A stretch of DNA of 10,520 nt from Claveliimonas stercoravium (GTDB taxonomy: Bacteria > Bacillota > Clostridia > Lachnospirales > Lachnospiraceae), in contig DWZW01000063.1 in the NCBI GenBank assembly GCA_019117345.1, forward strand, positions 1 through 10,520. Reading direction: 5' to 3'. Under the pieces are notes generated by a model. It worked only from the letters and a program-made list of their open reading frames with translations, had not been told where the DNA came from and searched no databases. Numbering within the stretch: the stretch's first letter is position 1; each line of letters begins with the position of its first letter. Of this stretch, positions 1 through 5,581 are shown one piece after another. The position numbers and the translations under genes are program-made.

Positions 1-540
1 CTTGTCAAATGGATAGATGCGCACCCAGGCACGTCCCAGAAGGTCGCTCCTTTTCAGCACCCCCACGCTGGGGTCACGGCTGTCGGAGCTGTGGTTCCGG
101 TTGTCACCCAGCACAAAATACTCATCCGCTCCCAGGGTGATGGGCTGGTCCGCAAGCTGTCCGCTCTCCATGGGCTCCGCTCCGTAGATGTCGCTCTCCA
201 GCAGCTCCCCATTGATATAGACATAGCCCCCGATGACCTGGACCGTCTCCCCCGGCATGCCGATGATCCTCTTGATATAGTACGTATCCTCCTCATATTT
301 ATATGGAAATACAATGATATCATACCGCTGCGGATCCCGGAAGCGGTAGGAAATCTTATCCACGATCAGGTTGTCCCCGTTACTTAAGGTGGGCTCCATG
401 GACTGTCCGCTGACCATGGTCCTCTGTCCCACATAGTTGATGATCAGATAGCTCAGACCTATGATGATCAGTATATATATAAGCCATCCCAGGAGCTCCC
501 GGAATATGCCGTGTTCTTTTTCTCGTCTGCGTCTTGCCAT
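1..540 (-). CDS. lepB: Signal peptidase I, second copy (C-terminus cut by window edge)
   Basis: This is a membrane-bound type I signal peptidase, which cleaves signal peptides from exported proteins on the outer face of the membrane. The 180 visible codons start at ATG 540 and run off the window start without a stop. A basic cytoplasmic N-terminus (MARRRREKEHG) is followed by one membrane segment at about residues 18-36. The family boxes follow: SGQSMEPTL with the Ser nucleophile, YYIKRIIGMPGE with the catalytic Lys, and VLGDNRNHSSDSR. The last visible residues (RIYPFDK) match the usual C-terminal region, so probably only a few residues are missing. It lies 43 nt downstream of rbgA with no clear terminator between, so co-transcription is likely. 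An AGGA motif 9 nt upstream supports the start; an out-of-frame ATG 10 nt further upstream is rejected. It is a paralogue of the signal peptidase at 1460-2044. Confidence 0.93.
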   Translation of the reverse strand, partial: MARRRREKEHGIFRELLGWLIYILIIIGLSYLIINYVGQRTMVSGQSMEPTLSNGDNLIVDKISYRFRDPQRYDIIVFPYKYEEDTYYIKRIIGMPGETVQVIGGYVYINGELLESDIYGAEPMESGQLADQPITLGADEYFVLGDNRNHSSDSRDPSVGVLKRSDLLGRAWVRIYPFDK

Positions 541-583
541 TTTTATCCATCCTGCCTTCTTTTTTCTATCAAATAAAATTCTA

Positions 584-1432
584 TCATATCTGATCCGGAT
601 ATTCCAGTGTCAGCCGCCCCAGCCTGCCGTCCCGGAAATCGTCCAGCAGCAGGGCGGAGGCCTTCTCTATGTCCAGCTCACTCCCCCGCACAACACAGTG
701 GCGGCTCCTGGCGATCCCTTCCAGGATGCCGTACGCATCCCCGTCCTCCTCTACGCTGTATTTCTCCGCAAGGACACCCGGGTAGTCCTGCTGCATGAGC
801 TTGACAAACTCCGCGGCCAGCTCTGTCCTCTGCAGGATCTCATCCTTGATGGAGCCGATAAAGGCCAGCTTCATCCCCACGGACTGATCCTCGAATTTGG
901 GCCAGAGGATGCCCGGCGTATCCAGCAGCTCCACATTTTTATTGAGCCGGATCCACTGTTTGCCCTTTGTCACGCCGGGCTTGTTTCCCGTCTTGGCGCA
1001 GGCCTTTCCCGCCAGGCTGTTGATAAAGGTGGACTTGCCCACGTTGGGAATGCCCACCACCATGGCGCGCACCGGCCGGTTCAGAATGCCTCTCTTTCTG
1101 TCCCTCTCGATCTTTTCCCTGCAGGCCTCCTGTATGACCGCGTGGATGCTCTTCATCCCGCCCCCCTTTTTCGAGTTGACCTTGACACAGGCAAAGCCCT
1201 TCCCCTGGAAATATCCCATCCAGGCGTCATTCCACTTCTCATCCGCCAGATCCGCCTTATTAAGAAGGACCAGTCTGGCCTTATTCTTCCCGAGCTCATC
1301 AATGTCCGGGTTCCGGCTGCTCACAGGGACCCGGGCGTCTGTCAGCTCGATCACCAGGTCGATCAGCTTTATATTCTCCTGCATCATCCGCTTGGCCTTT
1401 GTCATATGGCCTGGATACCATTGAAAATGCAT
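584..1432 (-). CDS. rbgA: Ribosome biogenesis GTPase RbgA (YlqF)
   Basis: RbgA is a circularly permuted GTPase that acts in late assembly of the 50S ribosomal subunit in Firmicutes. The 282-residue length is typical. The permuted motif order is visible: G4 NKAD at 58-61, G5-like VNSKKG at 85-90, then G1 GIPNVGKS at 127-134, G2 region GVTKG at 153-157 and G3 DTPG at 171-174. The N-terminus HFQWYPGHMTKAKR is the conserved start of the family. The C-terminal 100 residues form the helical domain expected to contact rRNA. An AAGGAGG ribosome binding site 6 nt before ATG 1432 fixes the start. It lies 27 nt downstream of one lepB and 43 nt upstream of another, within the rplS-lepB-rbgA-lepB run. Identification is from motifs and gene order. 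Confidence 0.97.
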   Translation of the reverse strand: MHFQWYPGHMTKAKRMMQENIKLIDLVIELTDARVPVSSRNPDIDELGKNKARLVLLNKADLADEKWNDAWMGYFQGKGFACVKVNSKKGGGMKSIHAVIQEACREKIERDRKRGILNRPVRAMVVGIPNVGKSTFINSLAGKACAKTGNKPGVTKGKQWIRLNKNVELLDTPGILWPKFEDQSVGMKLAFIGSIKDEILQRTELAAEFVKLMQQDYPGVLAEKYSVEEDGDAYGILEGIARSRHCVVRGSELDIEKASALLLDDFRDGRLGRLTLEYPDQI

Positions 1433-1459
1433 GTGTTTCCTCCTTATGAAAAATGTGCT

Positions 1460-2044
1460 CTAAGAACGCACCAGCCCAAAATCTTCCCATGGCGAGACGA
1501 TAAACCAGACTTTCCCGTATATATAGGACCGCTTCACAGCCCCCACGTCCGCCATGCGGCTGTCCTCGCTGTTCTCCCTGTCATCTCCGAGCACAAAGAT
1601 TTCATCTCCTGCCAGTTCGATCTCCTCCGCCGCAATGCCGGGGTCCGTGATCTCGCTGACCCCGTAATCCTCCTCCAGCTTTTCGCCGTCGATGTAGATC
1701 TCTCCCTCCAGTATCTGCACTGTCTCCCCCGGAAGGCCGATGATACGCTTGATATAGTAGTGGGAGTTCTCATTTCCCTTGGGCTTAAAGACGATAATGT
1801 CTCCTCGCTTCGGCGCTGTGGCGTCATATACGATCCGGTTCACAAGCGTCACGTCCCCGTTGCTGAGGATGGGGCTCATGGAGTCCCCCACCACGGCCAC
1901 CCTCTGCCCGAAATACCACACAAAGACAAAGGCAAACAGGCAGACGATCGCAATCTTGCCTGTCCACACCGCCACCGGCTTCAGCATCTCGATCCGGAAT
2001 TTACTTCTCCTGCGCCGCCTTCTTCTGAATTTCAATCCTCTCAT
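1460..2044 (-). CDS. lepB: Signal peptidase I
   Basis: This type I signal peptidase uses a Ser/Lys dyad to release exported proteins from their signal peptides. The 194 residues comprise an unusually basic N-terminus with seven consecutive Arg (residues 7-13), one membrane segment at about 29-45, the nucleophile box GDSMSPIL (Ser55), the lysine box YYIKRIIGLPGE (Lys99), and GDDRENSEDSR at 153-163. The Arg run should hold the N-terminus in the cytoplasm. The start ATG 2044 has an AGGGAAAG motif just upstream. A later in-frame Met at residue 20 is possible but lacks comparable support. The gene follows rplS by 85 nt, with a terminator-like hairpin between, and precedes rbgA by 27 nt. With the copy at 1-540 it flanks rbgA on both sides; the two differ in sequence throughout, so this is not a recent tandem copy. 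Confidence 0.95.
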   Translation of the reverse strand: MRGLKFRRRRRRRSKFRIEMLKPVAVWTGKIAIVCLFAFVFVWYFGQRVAVVGDSMSPILSNGDVTLVNRIVYDATAPKRGDIIVFKPKGNENSHYYIKRIIGLPGETVQILEGEIYIDGEKLEEDYGVSEITDPGIAAEEIELAGDEIFVLGDDRENSEDSRMADVGAVKRSYIYGKVWFIVSPWEDFGLVRS

Positions 2045-2080
2045 AAATCTTTCCCTGTCAGAAACTCCTGTCTGTATAGC

Positions 2081-2116
2081 ATAAAAGGGACAAGATACAG
2101 TATGTATTTGTCCCTT
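2081..2116 (-). terminator. Terminator-like hairpin between rplS and lepB
   Basis: Reading the minus strand, AAGGGACAA (2116-2108) pairs perfectly with TTGTCCCTT (2093-2085). An inner ATACA/TGTAT helix extends the stem, with one bulged base. A short run TTTTAT follows. The stem is strong but the U-tract is short, so it may terminate only part of transcription, lowering signal peptidase and RbgA relative to L19. It could instead be a stabilising 3' hairpin of rplS mRNA. Confidence 0.55.
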
Positions 2117-2129
2117 CCTCTTTGTTTTC

Positions 2130-2477
2130 TTATTTTACTAATTCTTTTACCTTGGCTGCTTTTCCTACGCGGTCTCTTAAGTAGTTCAGTTTTGCACGTC
2201 TTACTTTACCTCTGCGGACAACTTCAACCTTCTCTACGTTAGGAGAATGGAGCGGCCATGTCTTCTCAACACCTACGCCGTTAGAATTCTTTCTTACAGT
2301 AAATGTTGCTCTTGTGCTGCCACCCTGTTTCTTCAGGACTGTTCCCTCGAAAACCTGGATCCTTTCACGGTTACCCTCTTTGATCTTTCCGTAAACTTTT
2401 ACGGTGTCGCCTACTCTGAACTCAGGCGCGTTCTCTTTGAGCTGTTCAGCTTCAATGTTCTTAATGATATCGTTCAT
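2130..2477 (-). CDS. rplS: 50S ribosomal protein L19
   Basis: L19 is a 50S subunit protein located near the 30S-50S interface. The 115-residue length equals the usual bacterial size. Recognisable family features are FRVGDTVKVYGKIKEG near the N-terminus, RIQVFEGTVLKKQGG in the SH3-like barrel, FTVRKNSNGVGVEKTWPLHSP, and the basic C-terminal RRGKVRRAKLNYLRDRVGKAAK. ATG 2477 is preceded by AAGGAGGT with a 6-nt gap. The gene has its own promoter (2583-2611) and a roughly 100-nt structured leader. In most Firmicutes it directly follows trmD; here an amidohydrolase and a transporter gene lie between. Confidence 0.98.
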   Translation of the reverse strand: MNDIIKNIEAEQLKENAPEFRVGDTVKVYGKIKEGNRERIQVFEGTVLKKQGGSTRATFTVRKNSNGVGVEKTWPLHSPNVEKVEVVRRGKVRRAKLNYLRDRVGKAAKVKELVK

Positions 2478-2575
2478 TGTGTGACCTCCTTGTTATTCGG
2501 ACGTTCTTAATACATTTTTCTATTCCCGCCTCAGCGCGGGAGCGTATCAGAGGACCATCTCTTTCTTCTCACAAC
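2478..2575 (-). promoter_or_regulatory. rplS 5' leader, candidate L19 autoregulatory leader
   Basis: The segment from the predicted transcript start to the rplS ATG is about 98 nt with no gene. It contains a GC-rich hairpin, GCGGGA/TCCCGC on the plus strand (2536-2541 with 2524-2529), loop of six. An outer UGAUAC/GUAUUA helix on the transcript encloses it. Ribosomal protein leaders are known upstream of rplS in low-GC Gram-positives (Rfam L19 leader). Position and structure fit that family, but I could not compare with the covariance model. Confidence 0.5.
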
Positions 2576-2582
2576 GCATTTT

Positions 2583-2611
2583 ATCATAGCATATGTGCAG
2601 GAGAATTGCAA
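2583..2611 (-). promoter_or_regulatory. Sigma-A promoter of rplS, extended -10
   Basis: On the minus strand, a -35 hexamer TTGCAA (2611-2606) and a -10 hexamer TATGAT (2588-2583) are separated by exactly 17 nt. TGC directly before the -10 makes it an extended -10 element. Transcription should begin near 2575. An imperfect 22-nt inverted repeat (2607-2628), with arms TGCAAG/CTTGCA, overlaps the -35. This promoter lets rplS be made independently of the upstream transporter operon. Confidence 0.8.
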
Positions 2612-2681
2612 GGAAAATTTCTCTTGCATTTGGGCACTTCCATTTGTAAGGCTTCTTCGGAGCCTGCGCCCGCCGGTCCTG

Positions 2682-4142
2682 TCAGAAGGGGCCGTAGCCG
2701 ATGCCGTGGGCCACCATGATCAGGACGAAGGCGCTCACTATGAAAGAGAGATAGATCTTCCAGCAGAATCGGATCCAGGAGCCATAGTCCACCCCGCACA
2801 TGGACAGCTGGACAAGGGAGCTGCCCGGCCAGAAGCTGTTGGTGATGCCGTCGCCGTACTGGTACGTGAGCACCAGCACCTGCTGGTTGATATGCAGGAT
2901 CTTTCCCAGGGGCTGGAGAATCGGCATGATGATGACCGCCTTTCCGCTTCCCGATACCACCAGGAAATTAAAGAGGGTCACAAACACAAAAATGATCAGC
3001 AGGGCCAGGACCGCGCTCTTGCTCTCCAGAAGCTCTCCCATGGCGTGGACGATAGTGTCCATGATGCAGGCCTGGTCCATGAGCACTACCACCGACTGGG
3101 CAAGGCCAACGGCAAAGGCCGCCGCGAACACTCTGGTGGCTCCTTTGCAGAAAAGCTGACAGGCCTCACTTGGGCTGAACCGGAAAATGGCGGTCAGCAC
3201 TATGCCAAACATGACGTAAAGCGCCCCGATCTGGGCAAAAGACCAGCCCTGTGTGATACAGCCGTACCCCTGGATGACGATGACCGCAAGGAAGGCCAGC
3301 AGTCCCAGCACTCTTCGCCCGGTCATCTCCTCCGCGTGCTCCATCTCCTCCTCTGTCTTCTGCCCCATGTACTCTTCACTCACGATACTTTTTGCCGGAT
3401 CCTTCCGTATCTTCCGGCAGTAGCTGTAAAGGCCGGCAAGACCGATCAGGTAGAACACCACCAGCCCCACGGCCCGGTAGCCGATGCCGGAAAACATGGG
3501 CAGCCCCACGATCTGCTGGGACACGCCGGTGGTGAACATGTTCATAAGGCCAGATGTAAAGCCCACCGTGCTCCCCACGATAGCCAGCCCGGTGCCCACG
3601 ATCCTGTCATACCCAAGGGCGAAACCGATGCTCACTGCCAGCGGGTAAAAAGGATAGGCAGCCTCCCCGTATCCCAGGACTCCAAACACCACAAAGATGG
3701 TGTAAAAGATCCACACAACGGAAAATTCCCGGCCCCTGGTCCGCTTTAAGATGGCGCTGATCCCCGCGCCGAACGCCCCGCTGACCTCCAGGAGGTAGAT
3801 GACGCCGGAACTGATGAACAGCGTCCCCATGATGGTGGCGCCGTTCACAAACCCGTTGTACACTGCCTCAAAGTAGTTCATAAATGTGATAGGATCCTCA
3901 TTTTCCACATACCGGAACGTGTCCGGGTCCACCACGGACATTCCTGTCGCCTCATCAGTGAGCCGCTCGTAGCTCCCGCTGGGGATCACATAGGACAAAA
4001 CGACCACAAACAGCATGATGAGCAGTAAGATGATAAATACGTGGGGCATGTGGAAGCCTTTACCCCTGGAAGTTTTCTTGTCCACTTTCTTCACTCTCTT
4101 TCTCTTTATGATGATACTCTTGCTTTCTTTTCTCCTGGTCAT
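2682..4142 (-). CDS. YfcC/DcuC-family membrane transporter
   Basis: This integral membrane transporter belongs to the DcuC-like/YfcC family (Pfam DcuC, C4-dicarboxylate anaerobic carrier group), whose members are often annotated as amino acid or peptide-conjugate carriers. The 486-residue protein has a very basic N-terminal tail (residues 3-29), a first membrane segment at 33-53, an extracytoplasmic loop to about 95, and roughly eleven further hydrophobic segments, with a charged cytoplasmic loop at 243-277. Family signatures near the C-terminus are VVSGSGKAVIIMPIL (395-409) and YQYGDGITNSFWPGSS (428-442). I chose ATG 4142 because it overlaps the TGA of the amidohydrolase as ATGA, implying translational coupling. 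An in-frame ATG at 4160, six codons upstream, is the alternative and has no ribosome binding site. The substrate is unknown; the partner suggests an N-acyl amino acid or dipeptide-like compound. Confidence 0.88.
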   Translation of the reverse strand: MTRRKESKSIIIKRKRVKKVDKKTSRGKGFHMPHVFIILLLIMLFVVVLSYVIPSGSYERLTDEATGMSVVDPDTFRYVENEDPITFMNYFEAVYNGFVNGATIMGTLFISSGVIYLLEVSGAFGAGISAILKRTRGREFSVVWIFYTIFVVFGVLGYGEAAYPFYPLAVSIGFALGYDRIVGTGLAIVGSTVGFTSGLMNMFTTGVSQQIVGLPMFSGIGYRAVGLVVFYLIGLAGLYSYCRKIRKDPAKSIVSEEYMGQKTEEEMEHAEEMTGRRVLGLLAFLAVIVIQGYGCITQGWSFAQIGALYVMFGIVLTAIFRFSPSEACQLFCKGATRVFAAAFAVGLAQSVVVLMDQACIMDTIVHAMGELLESKSAVLALLIIFVFVTLFNFLVVSGSGKAVIIMPILQPLGKILHINQQVLVLTYQYGDGITNSFWPGSSLVQLSMCGVDYGSWIRFCWKIYLSFIVSAFVLIMVAHGIGYGPF

Positions 4143-5371
4143 CTCCTGGAGTCCAGCCATGCCATGGCCGTGTATGCGTGAAGGGCCGCGCCCAGAGGGA
4201 GCACCTCCTCATCCAGCACCATATGGGGATTGTGGAGGGGCGCATTTCCCGGCTGTCCCGCTCCGATAAAGGCAAACATGCCCGGAACCTCCCTGGTGAT
4301 ATAACCGAAATCCTCTGTCCCCGTCATAGGCGGGATCTGGGAAACATGTCCTTTCCCCAGTATCTCTTCCGCAAAGGGGACAAGCTCCCGGCACAGCGCC
4401 TCGTCGCTGTAGGTGCAGGGCGTGTGGAACACGGTCAGGTCATACGCCCCTCTCCAGGCCTTCACATAGTGGTCGATGACCTCCGGGATCCGCCTCGTCA
4501 GATGGTCCGCTGCCTGGACATCCAAAGTCCGCACCCCGATATGGAGCTCCGCCTCCCCGGGAATAATATTGACAGCCGTGCCCCCCTTTGCCACGCCGCA
4601 GGTCAGGGCCACCATGGCCGCAGGGTCCGCCTCCCTGGTGACAAGCAGATTGACAGCCTGGTATACCTGGTTCATGATCATCAGAGGGTCAATGCAGAGC
4701 TGCGGCTGGGAACTGTGGCCGCCGCTGCCCTTTATCTTCAGGATAAAGGTGTCCAGGGAAGCCGAGTTAACCCCCACTGCATATCCCAGCTCCCCCGTCC
4801 TGGTCACGGACTGGACATGGAGCCCGAATGCGGCGTCCACTTTCGGGTTCTCCAGAAGGCCGTTCTCCACCAGGACCCTGGCCCCGGCGCCTGTCTCCTC
4901 GCCGGGCTGGAACACCAGCTTGACCGAGCCCTTCAGGGAGCTCTCCCTCTCTTTCAGTATCTGAGCCGCCCCCAGGAGCATGGCCACGTGGCTGTCATGG
5001 CCGCACATATGTCCATATCCATTCCCGGATCTAAACTCCAGATCACTGGCTTCCCGAATGGGAAGTGCATCCATATCCGCCCGCAGCAGGATGCAGGGGC
5101 TGCCATGGCCGATCACGGCCGTCACTCCCTCGGCCCGCTCCATCCTGGGGAACCCTGCTTCCATAAAATCCCTGGTCACTTGTTCCGGCAGGTCCCCGCC
5201 GCAGTTCTCCCAAGGTATTCCCATCTCATCCAGCCGTTTTCTGATATGATCCGCTGTCTTAGGCAGCTCCATCCCGATCTCCGGTATCTGGTGCAGGTAC
5301 CGCCTGTCCGCTGTGATCTGTTCCCGGAGCTCCTCCGCTCTCCTCCTGATCTCGGCCGCCGTCACTCCCAT
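4139..5371 (-). CDS. M20-family amidohydrolase (aminoacylase/hippurate hydrolase-like)
   Basis: This cytoplasmic metallohydrolase of the M20D type cleaves amide bonds in N-acyl amino acids or similar conjugates. The 410 residues show HQIPEIG (27-33), RADMDALP (97-104), CGHDSH (123-128), QPGEETGAGA (155-164, catalytic Glu pair), GLH (183-185) and HNP (380-382). Candidate metal ligands are Cys123, His125, Glu159, His185 and His380. GGHSSQP at 217-223 marks the dimerisation lid domain. Between the N-terminal helix and VTAVIGHG there is a stretch (about 57-82) longer than I expect for the family. ATG 5371 has an AGGTGAG site 5 nt upstream. The stop overlaps the transporter start, so the two form a uptake-and-hydrolysis operon. 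The exact substrate cannot be told from sequence. Confidence 0.9.
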   Translation of the reverse strand: MGVTAAEIRRRAEELREQITADRRYLHQIPEIGMELPKTADHIRKRLDEMGIPWENCGGDLPEQVTRDFMEAGFPRMERAEGVTAVIGHGSPCILLRADMDALPIREASDLEFRSGNGYGHMCGHDSHVAMLLGAAQILKERESSLKGSVKLVFQPGEETGAGARVLVENGLLENPKVDAAFGLHVQSVTRTGELGYAVGVNSASLDTFILKIKGSGGHSSQPQLCIDPLMIMNQVYQAVNLLVTREADPAAMVALTCGVAKGGTAVNIIPGEAELHIGVRTLDVQAADHLTRRIPEVIDHYVKAWRGAYDLTVFHTPCTYSDEALCRELVPFAEEILGKGHVSQIPPMTGTEDFGYITREVPGMFAFIGAGQPGNAPLHNPHMVLDEEVLPLGAALHAYTAMAWLDSRR

Positions 5372-5546
5372 AATCTCTCACCTGTCTTTCCTGAGTCCAA
5401 TAACGCCGGGCCCTGGGAAGGCACCGGCTGCTTATAAATAAAGAAAAGAGTCCCTCTGACGGAACTCTTCGAACCGACAACTGCCCATAACACTCCATTG
5501 CGCATTGTCTCAATATAATGTAATAGTCGTTTGATCATATATAATT
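5372..5546 (-). promoter_or_regulatory. Structured 5' leader of amidohydrolase-transporter operon
   Basis: The predicted transcript carries about 175 nt before the amidohydrolase ATG. Three hairpins can be drawn in order: GACAATGC with GCAGTTGTC (5509-5502 with 5484-5476, one bulge), the terminator at 5432-5469, and a GC-rich stem of GCCGG/CCGGC plus GCC/GGC just before the gene, without a U-tract. I see no T-box sequence and no riboswitch that I recognise. No convincing antiterminator pairing was found by eye. Confidence 0.5.
5432..5469 (-). terminator. Intrinsic terminator/attenuator upstream of the amidohydrolase gene
   Basis: On the minus strand, AAGAGTTCC (5469-5461) pairs with GGGACTCTT (5454-5446) over 9 bp including one G-U, with loop GTCAGA. 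TTCTTTATTTAT follows directly. This is a canonical Rho-independent terminator in the minus direction only. It lies after the trmD operon but also downstream of a strong promoter at 5553-5581, so it sits inside the amidohydrolase leader and could act as an attenuator. Confidence 0.8.
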
Positions 5547-5552
5547 GCAATT

Positions 5553-5581
5553 ATCATAGCATTTTCCAGGGAGGCATGCAA
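5553..5581 (-). promoter_or_regulatory. Sigma-A promoter immediately after trmD
   Basis: On the minus strand, TTGCAT (5581-5576) and TATGAT (5558-5553) are separated by 17 nt, with TGC before the -10 (extended -10). The -35 begins directly after the trmD stop codon (5584-5582). The element shares 22 of 31 positions with the rplS promoter, including the 12-nt block ATGCTATGATAA. It should drive the leader and, if the terminator is read through, the amidohydrolase and transporter genes. Confidence 0.75.

Noticed and set aside
461..2242. Open frame of 593 codons on the plus strand opposite rbgA and lepB
   Set aside because: It is antisense to two genes with clear family motifs. It has no ribosome binding site and only a Pro/His/Leu-rich composition typical of the opposite strand of GC-rich genes.
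2612..2681. Terminator after the transporter gene
   Set aside because: Only a 5-bp AGGCT/AGCCT stem without a U-tract can be drawn, so read-through toward rplS cannot be excluded.
2595..3749. Long plus-strand open frame opposite the transporter
   Set aside because: It is a shadow of a well-supported membrane protein gene. The translation is His/Asp-rich with no domain and no start signal.
4178..5437. 419-codon plus-strand open frame opposite the amidohydrolase
   Set aside because: All M20 metal-binding motifs are on the minus strand. The plus frame shows no recognisable domain.
5372..5546. T-box or known riboswitch in the amidohydrolase leader
   Set aside because: No T-box consensus (GGGUGGNACCGCG-like) and no riboswitch core I recognise. 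The leader is also short for a T-box.
5362..5550. Possible leader peptide in the amidohydrolase leader
   Set aside because: The frame runs through the terminator and into the coding start, has no ribosome binding site, and shows no run of regulatory codons.
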